64,000 bases of DNA from Garcia nutans (lineage: Eukaryota > Streptophyta > Magnoliopsida > Malpighiales > Euphorbiaceae): NCBI GenBank assembly GCA_947685225.1, contig CANTUV010000008.1, forward strand, positions 42,219,501 to 42,283,500. The letters are read 5' to 3'. Below, piece after piece: positions 1 to 10,849 of the stretch. Both the position numbers and the translations under genes were made by a program. Position 1 is the stretch's first letter; every line of letters begins with the position of its first letter. The notes beneath the pieces were generated by a model. The model made no database searches. It worked only from the letters and a program-made list of their open reading frames with translations, and was not told where the DNA came from.

Positions 1-59
1 CCTTTTCCTAATTAATGATAATTTCCTTAAACAATTGGAATTAAGCTTCCAAAATTTCC

Positions 60-67
60 TATAAATA
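60..67 (+). promoter_or_regulatory. TATA box of Tat-like LTR copy 1
   Basis: TATAAATA, conserved at the matching place in copy 2 (60293-60300, minus strand). It is the likely core promoter at the U3/R border and is what fixes the LTR orientation. Confidence 0.55.
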
Positions 68-479
68 ACATTGAAAAGACACAAAAGAGGGGTGGAAAGA
101 CTTGGCAGTGGAGGAACGATTGGATTGGACTTTGAAAAAAGGAGATAAACAGGAGAAAATCGAACTTGGAATATTAGAACTTTGAATTTAGGACTTCAGA
201 TTTTGAAAAGAGCAATAAGCAAGCAATTCAACAATTTATCAAAGGCAGCAATCTTGCCTTTGTCCTTGTTCATCCCAGAAGCAATTTTTGGTGGAACCAA
301 TGAACGGAGGTTTGAATCTCTAATCTCCTTTTGTTTTATTTTCTTACAGTAGCTTTGTTTCTTTGATTTCTAAGAATATACACACAAAACCTTGATCTAT
401 AAACATTTAGTAACATTGATCTTGGTTTCAATAACATAAGTGATTTCTTCTATTTCTTCTAAACCTTAGTACACTAATT

Positions 480-850
480 TATTTCTTCTAGATCTTAAAA
501 CCCTAATTTGTTTCTTTTGTTTTCCAAAAATATTAAATCGTTCCTTCTATTTCAAAAAACCCTAAAAATACTTTTCTATTTTTTCTAAACGTTAAAACCC
601 TGAAAATACTTTTCTGTTTCTTCTAAACCTCAAAAACCCTAAATTTTTCCTTTTTTCAAAAACCCTAAAAAATACTTTTCTGTTTCCAAAACCCTTAAAT
701 CGTTTTGCCTATTTCCAAAAACTTTATGAAACTCTAATCCATACCAATTTTCCAAAATCTTTACAGTAGGTTAAACAATTAACAATAATATTACTAAAAT
801 TCCAAAACCCTAAAATATTAATTAAAGAATTTTAAATACAAACAGTAACT
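480..850 (+). repeat. Degenerate AAACCCTAA-rich repeats in the LTR
   Basis: The motif AAACCCTAA or a close variant recurs many times, spaced by T-rich segments such as CTTTTCTGTTTCTTCTAAA. The reverse complement (TTAGGGTTT) fills the matching part of copy 2 at 59380-60010. It resembles the plant telobox but is interspersed, not a pure telomere array. Confidence 0.6.
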
Positions 851-1074
851 CTAATTTGTATCTTTACTTGCTTTATTTTTTAGACTTAATTATGTAGTCT
901 ATTATATACTTTGGTGGTTGATTTGTTTAATTTTAATGCTTGATTTGTTTAATTTATCATGGATGAATGCTTACTTTCTATTTTGATTGATGTTTAATAT
1001 CTTTGATGAATAATTTATTTATGATGAATGGTCATTTACTTTTATCAATTTATTTTTATTTCCAAATGTTGTAA

Positions 1075-1245
1075 AGAGGTATGTTTCCACTTTGTGGGTA
1101 ACTCATTAATTAAATATCATGTAATTTAAATTGCTTTTATATTTTAGACCAATGTAAAGGACATGTTTCTATCTTATGGTGAGTGTCCTATTTAGCTTAG
1201 ACATGGATGATGTAAGGGCATGTTTCCATCTTCGGATGGGTGTCC
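1075..1245 (+). repeat. Three imperfect ~30-bp repeats
   Basis: Three related segments near 1076, 1158 and 1214 share ATGTTTCCA(C/T)(C/T)TT followed by a GGGTG-like block. The matching copies lie at 49370-49530 in the inverted LTR. They are part of the R/U5 region and have no coding potential. Confidence 0.45.
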
Positions 1246-1633
1246 ATTTATTTGCTTCGCTTGGACATTATTTTATTTTTAATATAACGATGCTTTATTT
1301 CAATTGATGTGTGTAATATGGATAATATCATTATATTTAAGAATTTTATAATATTAAGACCTGTAAAGGAGGCCGGTTCCAATGAACTGGGCGTTGTGGG
1401 GGTGCTGGGCCATTTCTCACCTTTCCCATACATACCCAACTTTCTGAACCTATTAGGGGGTTAGGGATTCCTTAGTAATCGAGTCATCCACCCCTTTTTT
1501 TTCCCGACCCATCTAGGTGGTGACTCCATTTTCTCTGGGCTTAGGTCTGTGTTCTCTAAGGCCCCGAGCCTAAACAGTACCGAAGTCACAAGAACCATTC
1601 CACCAGGAGAGGGGGCGAAAATCCCCATTCACA

Positions 1634-2130
1634 CTTAGTGGTTAATAATGGCAGTTACAAATGCTATTAACAAGTATTATTAGGAGAGTTAATAGAAGGT
1701 AATGGGGGGTAACAATGTAATGCACATTTATTCCATGTAATTGTTTCATCAACCTTTGTTCTTCTATAAAAGGCACAAGGTTATTCCATTATAGGCAAGA
1801 TGAATTACAAAAAATGAAAGAAATTTATTTATTTTCACTAAAAAGTGAGAATTGTTCTTTGAGTCTTTGTTTGGCACTTAGGAACTTATCAAGTCTAAAA
1901 CTTGTGGCATTTAGAATCCAAATTAACTATACTTAAATACTCTACTTGTCATATGACTAGTTGGCTTTAAGTTTTCTTTCTTTCGAGTTCCAGTATCTTG
2001 ATTGAAAGGTCCTTAAATTGTGAAGAATTATTGCTGGAATTTTTGGATTGATTATCTTTATATACTTTGGTTCTCTATAACCATTGGGTTTGAAGTGTCA
2101 AATTCAAGGGTTTCATTCCAATTCACATCA
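1634..2130 (+). mobile_element. Element K 5' LTR remnant
   Basis: Non-coding sequence ending in CACATCA two bases before a decayed primer site. It contains a TATAAAAGG box at 1765. Its left part is cut off at 1633 by insertion of the Tat-like LTR. It leads into the K gag at 2637, so it is read as the 3' part of the K 5' LTR. The unrelated LTR sequence and short TATA-to-primer distance set K apart from the ~3-kb LTR group. Confidence 0.6.
1765..1773 (+). promoter_or_regulatory. TATA box of element K LTR
   Basis: TATAAAAGG, about 370 bp before the primer site, a reasonable place for the U3/R border of the LTR. Confidence 0.5.
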
Positions 2131-2636
2131 GTTGGTATTAGAACCTTTGCACAATCTAGATTCAATCTATCATTTGTGTTCAAGTAAGTCTTTACATTAT
2201 GAAATTTTTTTGATATTCGTATTCTTGTTCTATCACCATCAACAAAAAAAAATTTTTTTTGTTATAATTTCAGTTCTGACTTATGTAATATCTAGAATTG
2301 TGTTGTCCTCATCATCTTTAAAAAAAACAAAATTATTAGTTTTGGGTTAAATTTATTGAATTTATCTCATCTTAACTTCTAAAAAGGCCTACCTATACAT
2401 TGGGATTTTCAGCCTACCCCTTTTTTCACTACATTGAACTAGTCACAAGTAATTAGTTTGACTGAGTTTTAAAGTGGCTTATAAAGGCTTAAAAGGAACA
2501 ATTGACAGGTAAAAGGCAAGAGTGGTAGGACAGTAAAGAGAAAAGCCAGAATTTTAGTCAAACATAAGTGTGAGTGATTCAACTTTGAGTGAAACACGTT
2601 GGGGAGTGTTTTGTGAGGCTTTTTTTTTAATTAACA
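2131..2636 (+). other. Element K untranslated leader
   Basis: About 500 bp between the primer site and the gag start. AT-rich, with no ORF that resembles a known protein. It is the expected place for packaging and dimerisation signals, but none can be recognised. Confidence 0.5.
2133..2145 (+). other. Element K primer-binding site (decayed)
   Basis: TGGTATTAGAACC matches the initiator-Met tRNA site TGGTATCAGAGCC seen in the other elements here, with one C-to-T and one G-to-A change. Both changes are of the kind expected from cytosine deamination. Confidence 0.65.
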
Positions 2637-3830
2637 ATGGTAGATTTAACTCCTAGTGGTGGAAATAACCAACAAGCAAATGCATTTAACATGAATGTCA
2701 TAAGGGTAATGTTTGAAGCTTTTGAAATAAGAGTCATGGAGATTGGAGATAGAATGTAGATGATGGAAAGGCAAAACCAAAATTGGGGATAACCACCACC
2801 TATGCAAGGACGTAGACATGCTAGAAGAAATGAAAGGAAGCCTGAATTTGAGGATGATCCAAATGATGATGATGATGTTGTTCTCAATTATGAAAGACAA
2901 GAAAATAGGAGATATAACCAAAATCCTACAATGGATCGCAACATTAGCTGCATCAAAATTAAAATTCCTCCATTCAAAGGAAAGAATGATCTAGATGCTT
3001 ATTTGGAGTGGGAAAGAAAGTTGGAGCTGATCTTTGAATGCCATAACTACCCTGAAGAGAAGAAGGTAAAGCTTGCTTGTATTGAATTTACAGATTGTGA
3101 TGTTGTTTGGTTGGATCAATTGTGCAAGGAAAGGAGGAGAAATGGTGAGAGACCTGTCCAATCTTGGGCAGAAATGAAATGCATCATGAAAAAACATTTT
3201 GTGCCTAGTTACTACTATAGGGAGCTACACAATCATTTATAAAGGCTAACCCAAGGAAACATGTTTGTTGAAGAATACCATAAAGAAATGGAGATGGCAA
3301 TGATATGTGCAAACATGGAGGAGGATCCAGAAGCAACCATGGAAAGATTTCTTGGTGGCTTGAATAAGAACATTCCTGATCAAGTGGAGTTGCAATACTA
3401 TGTGGAATTAGAAGATATGGTGAATATCGCCATGAAAATTGAAAAGCAACTAAAAAGGAAGGGAACTGCAAGGTATGAATCTAAACATTACTCTAAAGAG
3501 GGTATTTCATTTTGGAAATCATCTTGGGGAAAAAAGGATGACAAAAATGCACCAAAAATTAAAGAGGAGTCTAGTAAAACTAATAAGGAAAAGAGTAAAG
3601 GTAAAGGACTCATGCCCTCTAGTAGGGATATCAAATGTTTTAAATGTTTGGGACATGGACACATAGCTTCTCAATGCCCAAATAAAAGGGTAATGCTTAT
3701 TCGAGATAATGGTGTTGAATCTTATAGTGAACCAAAAAGTAGTGATAATGAGGATGATAATGTGACCTTGAAACACAATAGTGATGTGGAGGTTGCAAAA
3801 GGAGAGGTTCTTATCATGCAACGCTCTTTA
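2637..3830 (+). pseudogene. gag: Element K gag (5' part of a split gag-pol)
   Basis: Retrotransposon gag (capsid and nucleocapsid), which would package the element RNA in a virus-like particle. ATG at 2637 opens a frame that runs to 3830. The capsid core has the typical gypsy block IPPFKGKNDLDAYLEWERK and later VELEDMVNIAMKIEKQLKRKG. A CX2CX4HX4C zinc knuckle (CFKCLGHGHIASQC) lies near 3634-3675. Stop codons at 2757, 2790 and 3240 interrupt the frame, so this is a pseudogene. The frame is cut after Leu (3828-3830) by the C nest and resumes in phase at 46539 in the protease region. The domain order and phase leave little doubt that the two halves are one gene. Confidence 0.88.
3826..3830 (+). 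repeat. Target-site duplication CTTTA (left) of the C nest
   Basis: CTTTA directly precedes the LTR start TGTAATATTTTG at 3831 and recurs at 46534-46538 right after GGGTGTTACA. Five bases is the normal gypsy duplication length. Confidence 0.85.
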
Positions 3831-4074
3831 TGTAATATTTTGATTTTTGATGTACTTTGGAATAGTAGTTATGAGAGAGTATATTGGTGAAATAGGTAAA
3901 GAAAATATAATAAGAGATATATGTGTATGAAGGATGTTATATATATATATTATGTATTTGAAATATATGGGAAATATAAATACAATATATAAGACATATA
4001 CATGTATCAAGATATACACCACATATACATGATGTATACATTGGTGTAGGAAAAGTTAATTTTAAATAGTTAAT

Positions 4075-4077
<3 letters not shown>

Positions 4078-4105
<28 letters not shown>

Positions 4106-4126
4106 AATAATGATAATAATGATAAG
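4078..4126 (+). repeat. (TAA)n / (TAATGA)n microsatellite
   Basis: Run of TAA units with interspersed TGA units in the U3 region of the C LTR. Confidence 0.85.
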
Positions 4127-4271
4127 AGAAAGGATAAATGAAAGTCAAAAGAAGGAAAAATATTATTGGTGGAAAATAATTATATTATTATATATATATA
4201 AGATAAGGATGGAAATTTAAAGAGAGGTTTCTTTCTTTCTTCTTCTTCTTCTTCCTCCTTGAACGTGAGAA

Positions 4272-4292
4272 TTGAGAGAGAGAGAGAGAGAA
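4272..4292 (+). repeat. (GA)n microsatellite
   Basis: About ten GA units just downstream of a CTTCTTCTT pyrimidine stretch. A matching (TC)n run on the other strand lies at 29513-29534 in the G LTR, so this is a shared feature of the LTR leader. Confidence 0.85.
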
Positions 4293-4819
4293 GAGTGTGA
4301 TTTTCTTCATATACACACCAAATTCATAAGACTTATAAGAGATTTGAAGGTGGATATTAAAGATTTGGCAAAGAATTCAAGTAAGTGCTCTTTTCCTTGA
4401 GCTGATTTTTATAGATTTTGAGTATATATGTGATATGGTTAGTGAGAGAAAGTGATGATTAATTGAATAATATGATGATAATGAAATATTTAAGTATATA
4501 TATATGTTGAATTGATGCTTAGATGATGAAAATATGATTATTTGTGAGGATAGTAGTTGAAATTGAGGAATAAGGGTGATAAGGAAAAGAGTAAGGGTTT
4601 AGTATGAATGAGTTGGGAATTGAGTAAATTCATACATGGATGATTGTATAAATGAATTATATAAAGATTATTATTATGATATGTTGGAGTTATATAAGTG
4701 TTGAATTGAAGGGTGAATTATGAAGATAAACTAAGATGATGATTAAGGGTGTTGTAGTATTGAGTTTGGAATGATTGTGTTCATATGGTTGAGAATTTGA
4801 AATGTAGAACTTTTGCCTG

Positions 4820-5105
4820 ACATGACTAGTGACACGGCCATGTCATTGGATGTGTCAATGGTCCTGAGTTTAACATTGATGATATGACCATTAACACGGC
4901 CATGTCTCTAGGCGTGTCGTAGCTACTATGAGATAAGATAATTGATACAGCCATGAATACGCCTGTACTGTTGGGCGTACAAAGTTTTTGTGAGGCAGAA
5001 TGAATGACACAGGTAGTGACACGCCCATGTCATTAGATGATAAAATGCTTATGTATGAATGAGTTAATGACACGTCATTAACACGCCCGTATTGTTAGGC
5101 ATGTC
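4820..5105 (+). repeat. GC-rich palindromic array in C 5' LTR
   Basis: Degenerate repeats of ACACGGCCATGTC and GGCGTGTC spaced by 20-60 bp in otherwise AT-rich DNA. Many adjacent copies are inverted and could pair. The C 3' LTR keeps the last part at 44784-44880. Confidence 0.7.
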
Positions 5106-5403
5106 TCTTGAGAATAACTATTTTCTTTGTTTTTTATTTTTAATTCCTATTTAAATGATTTGATTTTAAGAATGCCTTAGAATGTGATGTTAAATGGTTG
5201 TTTATGATCACATTTGGTATAGGCATTGAGAGAGAGTAGTTTGCCCAACCCTAGTGTTGAAGGGCAACTTGGAAGAGAAGGTTAGAGGAAGTTTTAAAGC
5301 TTATTTTGGAGTGTTTCCTAAGGTAAGTACAAACTTTGAATAATTGATTATATTTGCATGACATTTGGACTTAACACATTTTGGTTGGAAAATGTGTTAA
5401 GTT

Positions 5404-8291
5404 TGTCACGACCCAATTTGTACATATGTACAGTACGTCCATGTACAGTAAGAGGAACCCTCCCGAGAAGCTACTCAAAAGCGCGAAGTGAAGGGAAGTT
5501 CTGTAAAATTGAAAGGACCTATTTGAAAAGATTGTAAAGTTTTGGGGAGGTGACCGTAATTACCAAAAGTTGTTCCGGAGGTCCTTAATAGTGCACATAA
5601 CAGACTCCAGAAATGGAAAGTAGAGAAAAATCGGACAGTAACAATGCGACACGGTTTTTCCCAAAAAAGCACGGTTTGGAAGATATAGGGGATTTTGACC
5701 AGGGGCATCATGGTCATTTTTAAAAGTGTCTCGAAAGTAATAAAGGATCTCAAAAATGAAAAGTAGAGGAAAAACTGAGTCAAGAAGTGTACCACAGCAT
5801 TCGGCGAAAGTGCGCGGTTTAAAAGTTACGAACGAGTAACCGCCGGAGGGTATTTTGGTCTTTTCACACCTTAGAGCATAAAATTACAGCACAATGAGGT
5901 TGAGGGGCCAAAATATAATTAAGATGAAGTCCAAGGGCTTGGGTTGTAAATAAATTAAAGAAGGAGACATTTGGACCAATGAGAATTGGCCATTTTCTCA
6001 CATATGTGTACCAATGGGAAATTAACATCTACACCATGACCTATCAACCTCTCTTGGCTGCCATTTGGAGGAGAGAACACCACAAAAATAAAGCCAAGAA
6101 CTCTCTTTGTTCTTGCTTGGCCGAAAATAGGAGGAAGGGAAAAGAGAGAGAGATTGTTTTTTCTTTTCACGTAGCCAAATTTGGAGAATTGGGAGAGATT
6201 GCAAACTTTGGTGGAGAATAAGATTTTGAGGTAAGGAAATTCATCTATGGTTCTATTTCTTTCATTGGTTATAGTATTTGTAAGATAAAAATGAAAGAAT
6301 AAATATGATGATTATAGAAAATTTAAGAAGTTGAAGAAAAGTGAAAGAGGTGATTTGCACATATAAGATTAAGGATAAAAAGGATGACTAGTAGTTTAGT
6401 TAGCAAAAGAAGGCATGAAGCACTTAAATTTTATTATGTTCTTGACATGGATTTTATGATAATTATAGGAAATCAAGAAGTGAGAGGGAAGGAAGCAAAG
6501 AAGACATAAAAGAACTAGAAACAAGTGAAAAGAATTAAGGTTTGGTACTTAAATCATTGCCTTTTCAATTAATTCACATATTTTGCATTATGGGATTTTT
6601 GAAATGGTTTTGAAATGATGTTATTATGTGTGGTAAATATGTGGGAAAGTGCTCTTGAACCATTTGTAATCAATTGATTGTGAAAAGAATGAAAACAAAA
6701 CAAACTAGCTAAATTTATGCAATTATTCATAAACTTTGATGAGTTTTTAATCACTCCTTTGGTTTGATTTTTGGAAGAGGGACCCTTAGTCCTTCAATGG
6801 TATCACAAAAGGATTCTAAAAATCAATTTTGCAAGAAAAAAATGAATTTCCCTCAAGTTTGGAAAATTGGGCCGAATGGTCCCTTTTGGGCACCATTCTG
6901 CAGCTTTCATTTTGGGCAGTCCGTTGAAGGGGCAAACGAAAGAATTTTTTGACAAAATTTTACATGCATTTAGTCAACTTATGAAAGTGTTTTCCTACAA
7001 AAATTCAGCCAAAAATAAGTTTGTTTACTTGGTCAAAACCGTTGCCAAAGTTGACTGATTTTCAGCAGTAAAAACAGATTTTACCATTTAGTGGTCGCGT
7101 GCCATTGCGTTGCCGATTTTACGCGCCGCGCTACTATTCCTTTGGTCATTTTTTCTAAATGTGTTAAAACTTGAATATTATGATATGGATTGATGTTAAA
7201 TCATATAAAATGACATGAAGGAGAATTGGAAATGATCAGAAAGGCATTATGACAAGCTATTCCGACAATACATGCATTATGGACAAATCATGGCTTATTG
7301 AATATCATGATCAAAGTAATTTAATAAATTATTTATGCTCTACTTGGTTATGACAGAACCCTTGAGATAAGGGTATGATGCATCATACTATTACTGCAGT
7401 ACTGCTTATGACATGATATGATATTCCGGCTGCAGGCCGATGATTACAATGATATGATCAATGATGCAATGATAATGGCCATTGGCACATGTGCAAGAAA
7501 TATGATGAAAGATAATGAAATATGATCATGATGAGATATGTTTATCACGACTCTTCCTTATCCGCTGATGTTCTGTTAGACCAGTAGAGCACCTAAATTG
7601 ATAAAAGCAAAATGAGTAATTTATAAATTCAGAATATGGGATTTAATCTTTTATCATTATGTTTATATCTTATTCATTTAATTAAAGTATTCAAATGCAT
7701 GTTTTGAATTACTCATTTATTTTATTTATGAAATGCAATGATTTATGTACCCACTAAGCAAACGCTTAGCGAGTTTAGTTTCATTTCTAAACTCGTAGGT
7801 TGAGCAAGAAGCTGGTTTCTACAGTGTTCCGAGCAGCTGGTGTTGGCAACTCTTCGGATAGAAAGATATTATAAGTAATGTAACTAGAATGGCATGTACA
7901 TATGTTAGTGTAACTAAGAATTGTATGTATGACTAGTAAAAGACCAAAGTACGTGTGCTAAGTATATTAACTAATGTATGTGGTATGAATTAGTGTGTAT
8001 GGATGTGTGTATAGAAGTGTGAAACTTTAATGCAGGTTGTAGTGGAGGGTATAAGGAGTTCGACTATGGAAGTGTTTGAGATTGATTGAGATTGTTGGAT
8101 TGAGAATAAAATTGTTTTTAAAAAAAAAATCAGTTTTGGCGACACTTGGGACCCCTAAATATAGGGGAAACTCTGGCAAAATTTTTTAAAAATCTACACT
8201 TAAAATTGGCTAAGTAAAATATTAAGACACAATCATTATGAGATAACAGTCCATCTTGGTCTATAAACGTAGGCTGAGATGGGGTGTTACA
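5404..8291 (+). mobile_element. Solo LTR B
   Basis: Begins TGTCACGACCC, ends GGGTGTTACA and is flanked by the exact duplication AAGTT (5399-5403 and 8292-8296). The surrounding C LTR is continuous once B and one AAGTT are removed, as seen by comparison with 45170-45200. There is no primer site, polypurine tract or protein-coding frame, so this 2888-bp unit is an LTR left after recombination between the two LTRs of a full element. Its 3' end resembles the F LTR, and it carries the paired hairpins at 7754-7795. Short ORFs of about 60-106 codons in it have no support as genes. Confidence 0.88.
7754..7795 (+). other. Paired hairpins in LTR B
   Basis: Hairpin 1 is CTAAGC-AAAC-GCTTAG (7754-7769). 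Hairpin 2 follows at once: CGAGTTTAG pairs with CTAAACTCG (770-778 with 787-795, 9 bp). Both arms differ in sequence from those of the other LTRs while pairing is kept. Confidence 0.7.
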
Positions 8292-8668
8292 AAGTTACTT
8301 ACTACATTGTTTGTGCATGAGTAATATGCTATGATTTGTATAATGTCATAAATGCATTATATGCAATGTGAACTATGTGCAAGATATGATAATGATCCAA
8401 AACATTTGGGTAATGTGATTTGTTATGTATACATTAAAGATGTTATGTAAAGCCATTGGTGATGGCTATATTGATATAAATGAGATAATTGAGGCATTAT
8501 GCCTACCTTGATCATGAGAAAATGAGAAAGATATTGATAATGGAATTATGAAAGAATTGTGTGCCTAGTATGTTATTCAATTTTCAGAACTCTATGTTTG
8601 GCGGCATGCCTATGACGTAGCAGTCCCTTGAAGTTGGGTTGGGCCTAGCCCTTGAAGCCTAGTTGGGA
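8292..8668 (+). mobile_element. Element C 5' LTR, part 2
   Basis: Continues the C LTR after B and matches 45170-45547. It includes an acceptor-like TTTTCAG at 8581-8587 and the AGCCA...TGGCT hairpin near 8452. It is interrupted at 8669 by D. The rest of this LTR has been lost. Confidence 0.85.
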
Positions 8669-9474
8669 TGTAATATTCTCATATATGCCCTAGAAGTCTT
8701 GATTATGTTATGGATGTTGTTGTTATTGTTGTTGTTGTTATAAATTGGATTGAATATATATGTGTCAAATTGCAAGAGAAAGAAATTGAGAAGAGAATGG
8801 TTATGTATATGTGTTTTAGGAAAGAAAAGAGGGTGTAGAGAGAAGTGTATATGTTGTTTATATGGTTGTATAATTAACATATACATAAGTCAAAGGGGGA
8901 GTCAATGCAAGAGGATATTTTTGTGTGACATGTGTAATGACTATAATGGGCACATATGAGACAAAAGGTTAATTAATTGGTTGAGGGCATTTTAGTAATT
9001 GCTTGGATAAAATCTCTTTGTGGAGATTTAAAGAATAAGAAGTGGTTGACTTGTTATTTTCTTTCTTTTCTTGAAGAGGCCGGCCATTGAAGAAGAGAAA
9101 GAGCTAGAGAGGTGCTTGAAGTTCTAAACTCATATTGAAAGGAGATTCAAGGAATTAAGTGGAAGATTTGTGGAATTCTACAATTTTGGTAAGCTCTTTT
9201 TCTTGATTTCCTTTATTCTTTTGAAGTGGAGTTTGAAATGAACTTTGGTTTGTTGAGATGATGATTAAATGTGTTTGTGATGTGTTTTCAAATGTTATTT
9301 TTGATTTTAAGTGAAGGGGTTAGATTGGTGTTGTTGTTGGAAGTGTTGGAGTGGATGTTGTTTTAGGGTTTTGAAGTGATTATTGATGTTTTACTTGAGT
9401 TTACTTCATTATTTTCATAGAGTTGCTTGTGGTTGGTGTTTGTTGGAATTTTGGGCTTGGAAATGGGAATTTGG

Positions 9475-9645
9475 CCGAGGGCAGTAGCCTTCTGGATGCC
9501 ATGCCCATGGCCTTGATTTGCCATGGCCGTGGTCATTGGTAGGCTTTTGGTGCCATGGCCGTGGGAGGAGGTGAACATTTTTGGGCAGAAGTGTTTTGTA
9601 CCCCACGCCTGTGGGGGTTGAGTTGGCCACGGTCGTGGGCTATAA
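9475..9645 (+). repeat. GC-rich palindromic array in D LTR
   Basis: Repeats of CCATGGCCGTGG and CCACGGTCGTGG, several self-complementary, at the position that holds ACACGGCC arrays in C and G. Confidence 0.65.
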
Positions 9646-10359
9646 TGTGTGTTATGGGATTGTTAATTTCGATCTAAAGGTCTTAGATAAGGTTGTTAAG
9701 TGATTAAATGGTATTGGAATTGATGGATTGTATCATTCTTTGGATTAGGGTTTGATAGAAGGTGATTTGCCCTAATTTGGGAAGTGAAGAACTTTGGAAG
9801 AAGGAAGGTGTTTAGAGTTGTGTGAAGTGTGATTGATGTAATTACAAAGTACATAATTGCATACATTCATATGATGTGGAGATTTAACCTACATTTGCTC
9901 ATATTGATATTGTATTGTTGCATATAGTTAATTGATATTGCAGTGTTGATGTATATGAGTAAGGTTATGGGTGCACATTGTGGCTCTTGTGACATGTAAT
10001 GTGTTATATGTTTATCAATGATGCCATATGCATGGAATGAAGGATATGATGTAAATGATTGTGTGTTTGAAAGATGAAATTGCATAATGTAAATTGAGGC
10101 ATGTATGCCTATGTGATGATGTGTAATGGATTTGGTTATGTGTACTTGAATAATGAAGAGTTATATTGTGAATTAAAATGTAAAGCCATTGTGATTGGCT
10201 ATGATGATTCTATTGAAAGAAATAAGACATGCTTGCCTAAATGATGATGAGAATGAAGAATGGAAATGATAATTGAATAATAAATGAATTGTGTGGCTAA
10301 TGTGTTATTCCATTTTCAGAGTATGTTGTTGGTGGCATGCCTAATGATAGTAACAATCT

Positions 10360-10520
10360 CTTGAAGTTAGGTTGGATTGAATCCTTGAAGCCTAATTGAG
10401 ATGTTACAACCCTTGAAGCTAGGTTGGGTTTGGTTCTTGAAGCCAAGTTGGGTTGAAGCTTAGCATGCTTTGCTCCCTTTGAAGCTTGGTTGAACCTAAT
10501 CCTTGAAGCCTAGTTGGGTA
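10360..10520 (+). repeat. CTTGAAG tandem module in D LTR
   Basis: Five or more imperfect units of CCTTGAAGCCTAGTTGGG at about 30-40 bp spacing. The same module is in H (30160-30390) and I (32008-32245), and inverted in G (27825-28055). Confidence 0.7.
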
Positions 10521-10811
10521 TATGATATTGATAAATGTGATAACAAAACCAAAGCATTTACTCTGAAAATTGAATGACATATTAGTGTGTTTTGGGCCCA
10601 TGCTTGTCTTTGTTTAATGCGAGTCATGAATGATAACTTGATCAATTAATGAAGAATGTGAAAAGATGTTGAAATGTGGTGTGCTTATATGATATTGATT
10701 TGTGATATGCAAAAATAATGTTGTTAGCTTTATATCTATGATGTTGATTTCATTAATAAGGTGTGTGGCATTGCATTGCACTAAAACACAACATTAGCAT
10801 GATTTGTCTTA

Positions 10812-10849
10812 CTAAGCCGTTGGCTTAGCGCGATAGTGTTTGATCGCGC
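10812..10849 (+). other. Paired hairpins in D LTR
   Basis: CTAAGCC-GTT-GGCTTAG (7-bp stem) followed by GCGCGAT pairing with ATCGCGC (7 bp). Confidence 0.7.

Larger units (their letters stand above)
1..1633 (+). mobile_element. Tat-like long LTR, copy 1 (3' part, left end outside window)
   Basis: This stretch matches, in inverted orientation, the LTR pieces at 48978-49537 and 59120-60779. It ends at 1633 in CCCCATTCACA, the counterpart of the CTCACA end of copy 2. A TATA box at 60-67 points toward 1633, so the LTR reads on the + strand and 1633 is its 3' end. No primer site follows 1633, so this is a 3' LTR or a solo LTR rather than a 5' LTR. It sits in the 5' LTR of element K. The target duplication cannot be tested because the left end is outside the window. 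Confidence 0.8.
3831..5403 (+). mobile_element. Element C 5' LTR, part 1
   Basis: Starts TGTAATATTTTG. Its later part (from about 5010) matches the C 3' LTR at 44784-45175, including the AGGTAAGT donor-like site at 5321 and the segment before 5403. Interrupted after 5403 by the solo LTR B. It contains simple repeats at 4078 and 4272 and a GC-rich array at 4820-5105. No coding region is supported. Confidence 0.85.

Noticed and set aside
480..850. Interstitial telomere array
   Set aside because: Units are separated by variable T-rich sequence and are part of an LTR that recurs elsewhere in the window.
1634..2130. Internal region of the Tat-like element after copy 1
   Set aside because: The TATA box and matching end show 1633 is an LTR 3' end, but no primer site follows; the downstream sequence leads to K gag and fits the K LTR better.
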